A DNA stretch of 64,000 nt from Sphingobium sp. EM0848. Its GTDB lineage: Bacteria > Pseudomonadota > Alphaproteobacteria > Sphingomonadales > Sphingomonadaceae. The notes below the pieces were generated by a model. That model was given only the letters and a program-made list of their open reading frames with translations, ran no database searches and was not told the DNA's origin. The position numbers and the translations under genes are program-made. Shown here piece by piece: positions 1 to 8,498 of this stretch; the stretch's first letter is position 1, and each line of letters starts with the position of its first letter. The stretch lies in NCBI RefSeq assembly GCF_013375555.1, contig NZ_JABXWB010000001.1:1116001-1180000 (forward strand). The letters run 5' to 3'.

Positions 1-647
1 TCCAGCCCATCGCCGAACTGGCGGACCTTGCCCATAAGGCAGGCGCCCTGTTCCTTTGCGATGCCGTTCAGGGCTATGGTCGCGTTCCGATTCCGCCTCA
101 ATGCGACATGGTGGCGATCAGCGCCCACAAGATCCATGGCCCCAAGGGCATCGGCGCGCTCTGGTTGCGGGAGGGCGTGACCCTCACCCCCATCATCCAC
201 GGCGGTGGGCAGGAAGGGGGGCTGCGTTCCGGCACCCTTTCGCCCGCTCTTTGCGCCGGTTTCGGCGTTGCCGCCCGCCTGATGCGGGAGCGTGCCGAAT
301 CCGATCGGGCGCATGTCGAATCGCTCTGGACGGCGGCGCGTGCGCTCTACTGCGAATGGACACTCAACGGCAGCGCGGATCGGCGCTATCATGGCAATCT
401 CAACCTGCGCCGGGCGGGCGTGGACGGCGCGCGGCTGTTGTCGGATTGCCGCGATGTCGCTTTTTCGCTCGGCAGCGCTTGCGCAAGTGGGTCCGGGCGG
501 CCTAGCCATGTGCTGCGCGCACTCGGCCTGTCAGACGCCGAGGCGCGAGGATCGGTGCGGATCGGCTTCGGCCGCTATACCACACTGGCCGAGTTGGAGG
601 ATGCCGCGGGGATAATGAACAGGGCAGCCCAAATATGGGCGCGTTAA
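1..647 (+). CDS. Cysteine desulfurase (NifS/IscS-like), 5'-truncated
   Basis: This is the C-terminal part (about 214 residues) of a PLP-dependent class V aminotransferase-fold cysteine desulfurase. Such enzymes take sulfur from cysteine for Fe-S cluster and thiolation pathways. The frame is open from base 3, so the start lies upstream of the window. Visible motifs are DAVQGYGRV (the Asp that contacts the PLP ring), SAHKIHGPKG (the Schiff-base Lys), GGGQEGGLRSGT, and near the C-terminus SACASGSG, which carries the sulfur-accepting catalytic Cys. It stops at TAA 645-647. A 2Fe-2S ferredoxin follows after 74 bases, which fits an Fe-S assembly role. The subtype (IscS, SufS or a paralogue) cannot be settled without the N-terminus. 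Confidence 0.93.
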   Translation, partial: QPIAELADLAHKAGALFLCDAVQGYGRVPIPPQCDMVAISAHKIHGPKGIGALWLREGVTLTPIIHGGGQEGGLRSGTLSPALCAGFGVAARLMRERAESDRAHVESLWTAARALYCEWTLNGSADRRYHGNLNLRRAGVDGARLLSDCRDVAFSLGSACASGSGRPSHVLRALGLSDAEARGSVRIGFGRYTTLAELEDAAGIMNRAAQIWAR

Positions 648-721
648 AAGCATCGTGCGGGAAAGAGGGAGCCGATTTTCCGCGATAGCGATGCGACAAC
701 AAATGCGGGGAACGTCGCACC

Positions 722-1057
722 ATGACCAGGGTAGTCTTCATCAGCGCGGACGGGGAGTGCAGGCAGGAAGTCGAAGCGCCGGCAGGATCGGTCCTGCTGG
801 AAGTTGCGCAGGCGGCGGGCCAACCACTCGAAGGCACTTGCGAGGGGCAGATGGCCTGTTCCACCTGTCATGTCATCGTCGACGCCGCCGACTTCCCCAA
901 GCTCAAGAAAGCCAGCGAGGATGAAGAGGATATGCTCGATCTCGCCGCCGCCGCGACCCGGACCAGCCGCCTGTCCTGCCAGATCGTGCTTGATGAGAAG
1001 CTCGAAAGCCTGACCGTCCGTATTCCGGGCGAATTCTGCAATATGCAGGGGATGTAA
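722..1057 (+). CDS. 2Fe-2S ferredoxin, adrenodoxin type
   Basis: This 111-residue soluble electron carrier belongs to the adrenodoxin/putidaredoxin/Isc-Fdx family. The cluster ligands are C40, C46, C49 and C86, in the pattern CX5CX2CX36C (GTCEGQMACSTC, then LSCQ). The length is normal. The acidic helix 3 (SEDEEDML) is the surface that usually docks to redox partners. It follows a cysteine desulfurase gene, so a role in Fe-S cluster assembly is the simplest inference. It could also serve a P450 or Rieske oxygenase elsewhere. The P450 in this window has its own 3Fe-4S ferredoxin. The ATG at 722 has only a weak ribosome site. Its stop is one base from the beta-lactamase start, so the two are probably cotranscribed. 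Confidence 0.94.
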   Translation: MTRVVFISADGECRQEVEAPAGSVLLEVAQAAGQPLEGTCEGQMACSTCHVIVDAADFPKLKKASEDEEDMLDLAAAATRTSRLSCQIVLDEKLESLTVRIPGEFCNMQGM

Positions 1058-1058
1058 T

Positions 1059-1991
1059 TTGATCAGACCCCTGCTTCTTTTCGCCTGCTTGCTGGGGGCT
1101 GCTCCGGCTTTGGCGCAGGATGCGGCTCCCCGCCAATCGCTCCTTCCGCCCGCCCCGCGCTATATGGTGAGCGAATCGGCGATGAAGTCGGTCCGCAATC
1201 CTAAGGAGATCGAGACCGAGACCGGGGGTCGCCTGGGTGTCGCGCTGGTCGACGGCAAGGGAGGGTTGATCCTTGGCTTCAATCGCGATGAGCGGTTTGC
1301 CATGTGTTCGACCTTCAAGGCGCCGCTGGCCGCTGCTGTCCTGACTGGCGCCGAAGGCGGAAAATTCGGCCTTGAGGGGCAGGTCAGTTTCACCAAGGCG
1401 GACATTCTGGATTATGCGCCCGTCGTCAAAAAGAACGCCAAGCGCGGCCGCATGTCGATGGATGAGCTGGCCGCCGCCGCTGTAGAGGTCAGCGACAACA
1501 GCGCCGCGAACCTGCTGCTTCCCATGGTTGGCGGCCCCGAGGGGCTTACCCGATATATGCGTGCGCATGGCGACATGGTGACGCGCCTCGACCGCACCGA
1601 ACCCACGCTCAACGAAAATGCGGAGGGGGACGAGCGTGACACCACCAGCCCCGCCGCCATGGCCGGTCTGATGGCGCGTCTGATCTTCACCGATCTGAAG
1701 CCGGCAAGCGCCGACAAGCTGCGCGGTTGGCTGAACGCCAGCACCACCGGCGACAACCGCATCAAGGCGGGGTTGCCCAAGGGCTGGACCTCCGGCAGCA
1801 AGACCGGCAGTTGCGGCACCGCCTATAATGATGTGGCGCTGGTGAAGGCGCCCTCGGGCGAGGAATATGTCCTCGCAATCTATCTCGACCGGCCCACTGT
1901 GGATTCCAGGGCGGCCGAAGCAGCCATTGCGGAAACAGCCCGCGCCGCACTGGATTTCGTAGGGAAAGCGCAGAAAACAGGGTTGGAATAA
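1059..1991 (+). CDS. Class A (serine) beta-lactamase with Cys69/Cys238-equivalent pair
   Basis: This 310-residue periplasmic penicillin-binding-fold hydrolase opens the beta-lactam ring. It has a signal peptide (residues 1-19, ending ALA-Q). The class A motifs are all present: S84-T-F-K87 (Ambler S70-K73), S145-D-N (SDN130), E181-P-T-L-N in the omega loop (E166) and K248-T-G (K234). Cysteines sit at 83 and 252, which map to Ambler 69 and 238 with the same offset of 14 as the catalytic Ser and the KTG Lys. Those positions form the disulfide typical of class A carbapenemases such as KPC, SME and GES. The start is TTG at 1059, one base after the ferredoxin stop, with an AGGGG-like site about 8 bases upstream. 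No beta-lactamase regulator lies beside it. The substrate range cannot be read from sequence. Confidence 0.93.
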   Translation: MIRPLLLFACLLGAAPALAQDAAPRQSLLPPAPRYMVSESAMKSVRNPKEIETETGGRLGVALVDGKGGLILGFNRDERFAMCSTFKAPLAAAVLTGAEGGKFGLEGQVSFTKADILDYAPVVKKNAKRGRMSMDELAAAAVEVSDNSAANLLLPMVGGPEGLTRYMRAHGDMVTRLDRTEPTLNENAEGDERDTTSPAAMAGLMARLIFTDLKPASADKLRGWLNASTTGDNRIKAGLPKGWTSGSKTGSCGTAYNDVALVKAPSGEEYVLAIYLDRPTVDSRAAEAAIAETARAALDFVGKAQKTGLE

Positions 1992-2032
1992 GCCAACCCC
2001 TTGCCATCCCTTCCGCCTTTCGCCATATGCCG

Positions 2033-2128
2033 CGCCGGGAGTCGGGCGGACGTAGTCGTCGCGAACCTGGTCAGGTCCTGACGGAAGCAGCCACAGTGAT
2101 TTCGCTGCGGGTCGTTCCGGCTCCCACC
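2033..2128 (+). ncRNA. ffs: Signal recognition particle RNA, small bacterial type (4.5S)
   Basis: This roughly 95-base gene lies between the beta-lactamase and dnaX. It shows the conserved SRP RNA apical region: CCTGGTCAGGTCCTGACGGA followed by AGCAGCCACAG, which contains the Ffh-binding asymmetric loop. The outer arms (GCCGGGAG at about 2034, and CCGGCTCCC at 2118-2126) can pair to close the hairpin. The placement just upstream of dnaX with ybaB following is common in bacteria. The ends are estimated from the fold. Confidence 0.88.
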
Positions 2129-2227
2129 TCCAATCTCCGCCAATGATCCGACGGCTGCGAAACAAATCGCGCCGTTCAAAGGCTTTCCGGCTTCGACAGC
2201 CTCGCACCAACCCGCTAGACTGGCCCG

Positions 2228-3841
2228 ATGTCCGATTCACCCCAGCCCTATCGCGTGCTTGCGCGCAAATACCGACCGCGCAACTTTCGCGAGCTGATCG
2301 GGCAGGACGCCATGGTCCAGACGCTGGGCAATGCGATCCGTCGCGGCCGTCTGGCCCATGCCTTCCTGATGACCGGCGTGCGCGGGGTGGGGAAGACCTC
2401 TACCGCCCGCCTGATCGCGAAAGCGCTGAACTGCATCGGCCCGGATGGGCAGGGTGGCCCGACCATCGACCCCTGCGGTGTCTGCGAACCCTGTCAGGCC
2501 ATTGCCGAGGGACGGCATATCGACGTGGTCGAAATGGACGCCGCCAGCCACACCGGCGTCGACGACGTGCGCGAGATCATCGAGGCGGTGCGCTATGCCG
2601 CCGTTTCGGCCCGCTACAAAATCTACATCATCGACGAAGTCCACATGCTGTCGAAGAACGCGTTCAACGCGCTTCTGAAAACGTTGGAGGAACCGCCGGC
2701 GCATGTGAAATTCCTGTTCGCCACGACCGAGGTGAACAAAGTGCCGGTGACGGTGCTGTCGCGTTGCCAGCGTTTCGATCTGCGCCGCATCCCGGCGGAA
2801 TTGCTGGCCGCCCATTTCGCCCATGTGGTGGAGGCCGAATCGGTTGCGGCCGAACCTGACGCCTTGTCGCTCATCGCACAGGCGGCTGAAGGTTCCGCCC
2901 GTGACGGCCTCTCGATCCTCGACCAGGCGATCGCCCATGCCGAGATGGGCGAGGGCGCGCCAATGGTCACAGCCGCTCAGGTGCGCGACATGCTGGGCCT
3001 GTCGGATCGTGGCTCGACCCGCCGCCTGCTCGGCCTGTTGCTGGAGGGGGATAGCGGCGCGCTGCTGGGCGCCGTGCGCGACCAATATGCGCTGGGCGTC
3101 GAACCGCTGTCGCTGATGCGCGGTCTGCTCGAACTGGTCCATGCCGTCACGCTGGTGAAGGCCGGGCGCGACATCGCCAATCCCGGCCAGTCCGCCGAGG
3201 AACGCGAAGCCTTGGCCGACTGGGCCTCGCAACTGGGCTTCGCGCCGCTCCATCGTCTCTGGCAATTGCTGCTCAAGGGGCATGACGAAGTCGCCAGCGC
3301 GGCGCTGCCCATCGAAAGCTGCGAAATGGCGCTGCTCCGCGTGATGCACGCCGCCACCATGCCCGATCCCGGTGAGATCGCCCGGCTGCTCCGTGAAGGC
3401 GCACCCGCCGCCGCGCCCGGCCAGCTGCCCGCCGCCGCGGCCTCCGGCGCGCCCGTCAGCCAACTGCCCGCCAGCTTTGAGGAGCTGATCGAATTGCTCT
3501 ATGCCCGCGGCAGGGGGCAAATTTCGCAGCACCTCAAGGATTGCGCCGGTCTGTCGCAATTTGCGCCGCCGTTGCTGGAGATCAGCCTGACTGACCCATG
3601 GTATGGCGAGGGCGATTTTTTCCGCGAAACGGCGCGGGCGCTCAAGGACATTACCGGCGTCCTGTGGCAGGTGCGGCAGACCGAAGGTCCCGTGGCGCCC
3701 ACGTTGATGGCGCAGGAAAATCAGCGGCGCGAAGACGTCCGCGCGGAAATCATGGAAACCCCGGTGGTCAAGGCGGCGATGGCGGCCTTCCCCGATGCCG
3801 AGCTTGGCGATGAGCTCGAACAATGGAGTGCAGAGCAATGA
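2228..3841 (+). CDS. dnaX: DNA polymerase III subunit gamma/tau
   Basis: This is the clamp-loader ATPase of the replicative polymerase (537 residues). It opens with the DnaX signature YRVLARKYRPRNF and has a Walker A (GVRGVGKTS, about residues 50-58). Four zinc-ligand cysteines follow (C69, C83, C86, C89), then a Walker B region (IYIIDEVHMLS) and a KTLEEPP sensor region. An Ala/Pro-rich linker at about residue 400 leads into the tau-type C-terminal domain that binds DnaB and the alpha subunit. I saw no convincing frameshift heptamer for a separate gamma form. The stop overlaps the next start as ATGA, so dnaX and the YbaB gene are translationally coupled. Confidence 0.97.
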   Translation: MSDSPQPYRVLARKYRPRNFRELIGQDAMVQTLGNAIRRGRLAHAFLMTGVRGVGKTSTARLIAKALNCIGPDGQGGPTIDPCGVCEPCQAIAEGRHIDVVEMDAASHTGVDDVREIIEAVRYAAVSARYKIYIIDEVHMLSKNAFNALLKTLEEPPAHVKFLFATTEVNKVPVTVLSRCQRFDLRRIPAELLAAHFAHVVEAESVAAEPDALSLIAQAAEGSARDGLSILDQAIAHAEMGEGAPMVTAAQVRDMLGLSDRGSTRRLLGLLLEGDSGALLGAVRDQYALGVEPLSLMRGLLELVHAVTLVKAGRDIANPGQSAEEREALADWASQLGFAPLHRLWQLLLKGHDEVASAALPIESCEMALLRVMHAATMPDPGEIARLLREGAPAAAPGQLPAAAASGAPVSQLPASFEELIELLYARGRGQISQHLKDCAGLSQFAPPLLEISLTDPWYGEGDFFRETARALKDITGVLWQVRQTEGPVAPTLMAQENQRREDVRAEIMETPVVKAAMAAFPDAELGDELEQWSAEQ

Positions 3842-4161
3842 AGGATCTCAACGAAATATTGGGCATGGCGAGCCGCGTGCAGGAGGAATTGCAACGTGCG
3901 CAGGAAAATCTCGACAAGCTGGAGGTTGAAGGCAGCGCGGGCGGCGGCCTGGTCAAGGTCCGCGCTTCGGCCAAGGGCCGCATCCTGGGCGTCGCCATCG
4001 ATGACAGCCTGCTTTCCCCTACGGAAAAGCAGATGTTGGAAGACCTCATCACCGCCGCTTTCAACGACGCGCGCAAGAAGGCCGATGAGGTCAGCAGCGC
4101 CGAAATGGGCAAGATGACCGCCGGGCTGCCGCTGCCCCCCGGCTTCAAACTGCCTTTCTGA
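3838..4161 (+). CDS. YbaB/EbfC family nucleoid-associated protein
   Basis: This small 107-residue DNA-binding protein typically follows dnaX (often with recR after it; recR is not here). The sequence MKDLNEILGMASRVQEELQR, a coiled-coil-like first helix, a Gly-rich turn (GSAGGGLVKV) and the ending GLPLPPGFKLPF are family hallmarks. I chose ATG 3838 over the in-frame ATG at 3823. The family normally begins MKDLN, a GGAG site (3825-3828) lies about 9 bases upstream, and 3838 makes the usual ATGA overlap with dnaX. Confidence 0.95.
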   Translation: MKDLNEILGMASRVQEELQRAQENLDKLEVEGSAGGGLVKVRASAKGRILGVAIDDSLLSPTEKQMLEDLITAAFNDARKKADEVSSAEMGKMTAGLPLPPGFKLPF

Positions 4162-4215
4162 TCGTTTTTATCGCAGGATCAGCCCTTATTCATCATTCCG
4201 GATCTATAAGGCATG

Positions 4216-4246
4216 ATTGAACCATGCGGTGACTGTCCCCATAAAG
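4216..4246 (+). promoter_or_regulatory. Candidate heat-shock (sigma-32/RpoH) promoter of lon
   Basis: ATTGAACC (4216-4223) and CCCCATAAAG (4237-4246) are separated by 14 bases. They resemble the sigma-32 consensus CTTGAA-N11-16-CCCCATNT. The predicted start is about 40 bases before the lon ATG. lon is a classic heat-shock gene, so the match is plausible, but it is a visual match only. Confidence 0.55.
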
Positions 4247-4291
4247 GCGATGAACCGCATGACTGGGTGGAATGATCGCCCCGGAGAGTGA

Positions 4292-6688
4292 ATGACTACA
4301 CAATATCCCCTGCTGCCCCTGCGCGACATCGTCGTCTTCCCGCAGATGATCGTGCCGTTGTTCGTGGGCCGCGACAAAAGCGTGTCCGCGCTCGAAGCGG
4401 CGATGGAAGGCGACAAGGAAATCTTCCTCGTCTCGCAACTCGACCCCGCAGAGGATGATCCGGGGCAGGATTCGCTCTACGATACCGGCGTTATCGCGGT
4501 CGTCCTACAACTGCTGAAACTGCCCGACGGCACGGTCCGCGTGCTGGTGGAGGGGAAGCAGCGCGCCCGTCTCGACGGCATCGCCAATGCCAGCGGTCAC
4601 ATGGTTGCTGACGTGACCGAGGTGGAGGAACTGGCCGCCGAAGGACCGGAAGCCGCCGCGCTGATGCGCTCGGTGGCCGAGCAGTTCGAAAATTACGCCA
4701 AGCTCAACAAGAAGCTGCCCGCCGAAACTCCGGTGCAGTTGCGCGAGATCGAGGATGCGGGGCGTCTGGCCGATGCCGTCGCCGCGAACATCAACGTCAA
4801 GGTCGCCGACAAGCAGTCGCTGCTGGTCGAGGCCGATCCGGTCAAGCGTCTGGAAATGGTCTTCGCCTTCATGGAAGGCGAACTCGGCGTGCTCCAGGTC
4901 GAGAAGAAGATTCGTGGCCGCGTGAAGCGGCAGATGGAGAAGACCCAGCGCGAATATTATCTCAACGAGCAGTTGAAGGCGATCCAGCGCGAACTGGGCA
5001 ATGGCGAGGGTGAGGAAGGCGACGAGCTCGCCGAACTGACCGAGAAGATCGCCAAGGCCAAGCTGAGCAAGGAAGCACGCGCCAAGGCGACGGCAGAGCT
5101 GAAGAAGCTCAAGGGCATGCAGCCCATGTCGGCCGAAGCGACGGTCGTGCGCAACTATCTCGACGTGCTGCTCGGCCTGCCCTGGGGCAAGAAGGGCAAG
5201 GTCAAGACCGACCTCAAGAAGGCGCAGGCGATCCTGGATGAGGATCATTTCGCGCTGGAGAAGGTCAAGGACCGGATCATCGAATATCTGGCCGTGCAGG
5301 CGCGCACCAACAAGCTGAAGGGACCGATCCTGTGCCTCGTCGGCCCTCCGGGCGTCGGCAAGACCTCGCTTGGCCGTTCGATCGCCAAGGCGACGGGCCG
5401 CGAGTTCGTGCGCCAGTCGCTGGGCGGCGTGCGCGACGAAGCGGAAATCCGGGGCCATCGTCGGACCTATATCGGCTCGCTGCCGGGCAAGATCGTGACC
5501 AATCTCAAGAAGGCCGGGACGATGAACCCGCTCTTCCTGCTGGATGAGATCGACAAGCTGGGTCAGGACTTCCGTGGCGATCCGGCATCGGCGCTGCTGG
5601 AGGTGCTGGACCCTGAACAGAACAGCAAGTTCCAGGATCATTATCTGGAGATCGACGTCGATCTTTCCGATGTGATGTTCGTGACCACCGCCAACTCGCT
5701 GAACCTGCCGCAGCCCTTGCTCGACCGCATGGAGATCATCCGGCTCGAAGGCTATACCGAAGATGAGAAGGTCGAGATCGCTCAGCGCCATTTGCTGCCC
5801 AAGCAGGTCGACGCTCATGGTCTTAAGGAAGGCGAGTTCGAAGTCACCGAGGAAGCGGTCCGGGACCTGATCCGCTATTACACCCGCGAAGCCGGCGTCC
5901 GCACGCTGGAACGCGAAGTGGCACGCCTCGCCCGCAAGGCGCTGCGCAAGATCCTTGAAGGCGCCTATGACAAGGTGACGATCACGCCGGACAATCTGGC
6001 CGATTATGCCGGCGTGCGGAAATTCCGTCATGGCGTGGGCGAGGAAGAGCATCAGATCGGCGCGGTGACGGGTCTTGCCTGGACCGAGGTGGGCGGCGAA
6101 CTGCTGACCATCGAGGCCGTGACCGTCCCCGGCAAGGGCGCGATCAAGACCACCGGCAAGCTCGGCGAGGTCATGAACGAGTCGGTTCAGGCGGCCTTCT
6201 CCTATGTGAAGGCGCGCTCACCCGGCTATGGGATCAAGCCCAGCATCTTCAACCGCAAGGACATCCATATCCACCTGCCCGAAGGCGCGGTGCCCAAGGA
6301 TGGTCCGTCGGCGGGCATCGGCATGGTGACGACCATCGTGTCGACGCTGACCGGCATTCCCGTCCACAAGGATGTGGCGATGACCGGCGAGGTCACTCTG
6401 CGCGGGCGCGTCCTTCCCATTGGCGGCTTGAAGGAAAAGCTCCTTGCGGCGCTGCGCGGCGGTATCAAGACGGTGCTGATCCCGCAGGAAAATGAGAAGG
6501 ATCTGGCCGAGATACCCGCGAACATTCGCGAGGGGTTGGAGATCGTGCCTGTGTCCCATGTGGATGAGGTGCTGGCGCGGGCGCTGGTGTCCAAGCCGGA
6601 GGCGATCGCCTGGACAGAGGAAGACGACCTCGCCGCCCAGCCGAATCCGGCGCAGGGGCGGGACGGAGAAGCCTCTATTCGCCACTGA
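4292..6688 (+). CDS. lon: ATP-dependent protease Lon (endopeptidase La)
   Basis: This cytosolic AAA+ serine protease degrades misfolded and regulatory proteins. At 798 residues it is full length. The N-terminal substrate-binding LON domain ([15 protein letters not shown]) is followed by a coiled-coil region, then Walker A at about 351-359 (GPPGVGKTS) and Walker B near [10 protein letters not shown]. The C-terminal protease domain has the Ser-Lys dyad: S673 in PKDGPSAG and K716 in PIGGLKEK. The order lon-hup downstream of dnaX is usual for alphaproteobacteria. A sigma-32-like promoter lies just upstream, so heat induction is likely. Confidence 0.98.
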   Translation: MTTQYPLLPLRDIVVFPQMIVPLFVGRDKSVSALEAAMEGDKEIFLVSQLDPAEDDPGQDSLYDTGVIAVVLQLLKLPDGTVRVLVEGKQRARLDGIANASGHMVADVTEVEELAAEGPEAAALMRSVAEQFENYAKLNKKLPAETPVQLREIEDAGRLADAVAANINVKVADKQSLLVEADPVKRLEMVFAFMEGELGVLQVEKKIRGRVKRQMEKTQREYYLNEQLKAIQRELGNGEGEEGDELAELTEKIAKAKLSKEARAKATAELKKLKGMQPMSAEATVVRNYLDVLLGLPWGKKGKVKTDLKKAQAILDEDHFALEKVKDRIIEYLAVQARTNKLKGPILCLVGPPGVGKTSLGRSIAKATGREFVRQSLGGVRDEAEIRGHRRTYIGSLPGKIVTNLKKAGTMNPLFLLDEIDKLGQDFRGDPASALLEVLDPEQNSKFQDHYLEIDVDLSDVMFVTTANSLNLPQPLLDRMEIIRLEGYTEDEKVEIAQRHLLPKQVDAHGLKEGEFEVTEEAVRDLIRYYTREAGVRTLEREVARLARKALRKILEGAYDKVTITPDNLADYAGVRKFRHGVGEEEHQIGAVTGLAWTEVGGELLTIEAVTVPGKGAIKTTGKLGEVMNESVQAAFSYVKARSPGYGIKPSIFNRKDIHIHLPEGAVPKDGPSAGIGMVTTIVSTLTGIPVHKDVAMTGEVTLRGRVLPIGGLKEKLLAALRGGIKTVLIPQENEKDLAEIPANIREGLEIVPVSHVDEVLARALVSKPEAIAWTEEDDLAAQPNPAQGRDGEASIRH

Positions 6689-6777
6689 TTCAGGTCAATG
6701 AACAGCGCATTTGGGGGCTGGTCAGCCAGGTTTTGCCTTAAAATCTGGTCTGAGTAGCCACCTATGCAGCTTTCTCT

Positions 6778-6806
6778 TTGACAAGGGTAAAAAGCTGGGC
6801 CTTATT
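6778..6806 (+). promoter_or_regulatory. Candidate housekeeping promoter of hup
   Basis: TTGACA (6778-6783) is followed by 17 bases and then CTTATT (6801-6806). The -35 is perfect and the -10 is weak. The hup start is about 60 bases downstream, with a clear AGAAGGGGG ribosome site (6848-6856) before the ATG. Confidence 0.45.
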
Positions 6807-6866
6807 GCCGCGCCTACGCCGCGATTCCTAAACTTATCCAAACAGCTAGAAGGGGGTTCCCAAGGC

Positions 6867-7139
6867 ATGAACAAGCAGGATCTTATCGGCGCGGTCGCTG
6901 AAAGCAGCGGCCTTTCCAAGAGCGACGCCAGCAAGGCCGTCGAGGGTGTTTTCGACGCCATCACCGGCGCCCTGAAGAAGGGTGACGAAGTGCGTCTGGT
7001 CGGTTTCGGCACTTTCTCCGTCTCGCAGCGCAAGGCGTCCACTGGCCGCAACCCGCGCACCGGCGAAACGATGACGATCAAGGCTTCGGCTCAGCCGAAG
7101 TTCAAGGCCGGCAAGGGCCTGAAGGATTCGGTCAACTAA
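6867..7139 (+). CDS. hup: DNA-binding protein HU
   Basis: This 90-residue histone-like, DNA-bending nucleoid protein acts as a dimer. It starts MNKQDLIGAVAESSGLSKSD and carries the signature GFGTFSVSQRKASTGRNPRT of the DNA-clasping arms, then KASAQPKFKAGKGLKD. An upstream in-frame start at 6711 would add 52 residues with no HU homology. The ATG at 6867 with AGAAGGGGG about 10 bases upstream gives the standard HU length. It ends in a strong terminator. Confidence 0.97.
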   Translation: MNKQDLIGAVAESSGLSKSDASKAVEGVFDAITGALKKGDEVRLVGFGTFSVSQRKASTGRNPRTGETMTIKASAQPKFKAGKGLKDSVN

Positions 7140-7147
7140 ATGGTGTT

Positions 7148-7172
7148 GGCGCTCCCTGACGGAGCGCCTTTG
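7148..7172 (+). terminator. Intrinsic terminator after hup
   Basis: A perfect 8-bp stem (GGCGCTCC 7148-7155, GGAGCGCC 7161-7168) with a 5-base loop is followed by a short T-run. It starts 8 bases after the hup stop. Confidence 0.8.
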
Positions 7173-7278
7173 CCCGTTTGAGCCGGCATCGTGGTGGGCA
7201 GGAAAGTTTTGTGGAGAGACAAGGCGCAGCAGCCGGGTGACATGATCCCCATGGCGCGCGCTGATTTTCTGGAAGTGC

Positions 7279-7325
7279 GAAAAGGGGCGGGAAGCGGTGT
7301 GCTTCGCGTCCCTTTTCTTTTTATT
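7279..7325 (+). terminator. Strong intrinsic terminator upstream of tRNA-His
   Basis: GAAAAGGG (7279-7286) pairs with CCCTTTTC (7310-7317). The stem continues through GCG/CGT pairing and, past one mismatch, a GAAGC/GCTTC tip. A T-rich tail (CTTTTTATTTC) follows. It lies about 110 bases after the hup terminator with no protein gene between, so the transcript it ends is unknown. The rest of 7173-7415 shows no gene that I can support. Confidence 0.65.
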
Positions 7326-7416
7326 TCGTTCCGACGCCTTTTTCCGCATCAGGCCGCTTGACGGCGCGGGAAGGGCCGCATATGTGGCCCTTCTCTCGGG
7401 GCGAACGGCCCCTGTG

Positions 7417-7493
7417 GCGATCGTAGCTCAGTTGGTTAGAGCGCCGGTTTGTGGTACCGGAGGTCGCGGGTTCGGATCCCGTCGATCGCCCCA
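7417..7493 (+). tRNA. tRNA-His (GTG)
   Basis: Full cloverleaf: acceptor GCGATCG (7417-7423) pairs with CGATCGC (7483-7489). The D-arm is GCTCAGTTGGTTAGAGC. The anticodon stem CCGGT/ACCGG encloses the loop TTGTGGT, giving anticodon GTG. The T-arm contains GGGTTCGGATCCC. The 3' CCA is encoded, and a G at 7416 can supply the extra G-1 of tRNA-His. Confidence 0.97.
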
Positions 7494-7558
7494 TTTTCCT
7501 TATTCTTCCCCGACAAACGGGGCTTCGCATGAAGCCCCCGGCGCTCTATAGGCCATGC

Positions 7559-7930
7559 ATGGACGAAGCGCGCGACAAGGGTCTGACCCTCAATCCCAAA
7601 TATGACAGAGACGGCCTCATCACCGCCGTCGTGACTGATGTCGACAGCGGCGATGTGCTGATGGTCGCGCATATGAATGCAGAGGCGCTGAAGCTGACGC
7701 TGGACACCGGCCTCGCGCATTTCTGGTCGCGCAGCCGTCAATCGCTGTGGAAGAAGGGCGAAACGTCCGGCCATATGCTGCAAGTTCGCGACATCCGCAT
7801 CGACTGCGATCAGGATGCCGTCTGGGTGAAGGCTGTGCCGGCTGGTCCCACCTGCCACACCGGCGCCCGTTCCTGCTTCTTCCGCCGCGTCGGTGCGGAA
7901 GGCCTTACGCCTGTCGATGCGGCTGACTAG
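7559..7930 (+). CDS. hisI: Phosphoribosyl-AMP cyclohydrolase
   Basis: This enzyme performs the third step of histidine biosynthesis, opening the adenine ring of phosphoribosyl-AMP. It is 123 residues from this start. Visible are [18 protein letters not shown] (the substrate-binding core), [10 protein letters not shown] (zinc Cys and Mg-binding Asp residues) and [10 protein letters not shown] (the other two zinc cysteines). It lacks the HisE pyrophosphohydrolase domain, as is common in alphaproteobacteria. An alternative ATG at 7529 would add ten residues ([10 protein letters not shown]). The open frame further upstream runs through tRNA-His and cannot be coding. It is not in a his operon here. 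Its end overlaps the following lipoprotein gene. Confidence 0.95.
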   Translation: MDEARDKGLTLNPKYDRDGLITAVVTDVDSGDVLMVAHMNAEALKLTLDTGLAHFWSRSRQSLWKKGETSGHMLQVRDIRIDCDQDAVWVKAVPAGPTCHTGARSCFFRRVGAEGLTPVDAAD

Positions 7931-8450
7931 CCTTGCCGCGCTGGTCCTGCTCGCGGCGTGTCAGCGCGAAGCGGCGCCTGCGCCCAGGCCGCGCGAAACC
8001 GGGGGCCAGACCAGTTCCGGGCTGGAGCGCGCCGCCATCGAAACCGGCGTGATCGCGGATACGGCAAAGGTCCCCGCAATCGGCCTCTACCGGCGCACCC
8101 ATGAGGCGGGCCGCGACACGCTTTGCGTGATCCCGGCTAAGAATGGCGACTATCGCTTCGGGCTGGAGGCGAACTTTGGCGAAGATCAAAGTTGCGCGGG
8201 CAGGGGGGCGGCCCGTAGCGCCGGGGACAAGCTGATCCTCAGCTTCTCGCGCGCCGATCATTGTATTGTCGTCGCGCAATATGACGGCGATCAGATATCG
8301 ATTCCCGGCGTGGTCGACATGAAATGCGCGGAAGTCTGCAAGGGGCGGGGATCGTTGGAAGGTGTCAGCTTCCCACGCGTGGCGTCTGACGCCGCCTCCG
8401 CACTCCAGATGCGGGATAGCGGTGGCAATCCGCTCTGCCAGCCCGATTGA
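7917..8450 (+). CDS. Hypothetical lipoprotein
   Basis: I do not recognise this family. The 177-residue product starts [16 protein letters not shown], a type II signal peptide with lipobox LAAC, so it should be a lipid-anchored envelope protein. The rest is soluble with several cysteines ([35 protein letters not shown]) that could form disulfides in the periplasm. The ATG at 7917 overlaps hisI by 14 bases. An in-frame GTG at 7893 would lengthen the n-region by eight residues. Function unknown. Confidence 0.7.
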   Translation: MRLTSLAALVLLAACQREAAPAPRPRETGGQTSSGLERAAIETGVIADTAKVPAIGLYRRTHEAGRDTLCVIPAKNGDYRFGLEANFGEDQSCAGRGAARSAGDKLILSFSRADHCIVVAQYDGDQISIPGVVDMKCAEVCKGRGSLEGVSFPRVASDAASALQMRDSGGNPLCQPD

Positions 8451-8498
8451 TCACAGGCCGCTCATTCGCAGGGAATGGCCGCCAGCCGCCAGCGGAAA

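Noticed and set aside
903..3838. Long minus-strand open frames opposite the beta-lactamase, ffs and dnaX (445 and 533 residues)
   Set aside because: They run across gene borders and an RNA gene, show no family motifs, and arise from GC-rich codon use of the real genes on the plus strand.
4505..6052. 515-residue minus-strand open frame inside lon
   Set aside because: It lies wholly within a clear lon gene, and its composition (Leu/Asp/His-rich, no motif) is that of an antisense shadow.
7451..7558. Upstream extension of hisI through tRNA-His
   Set aside because: The frame is open by chance. A functional tRNA occupies those bases, and hisI homology begins after 7559.
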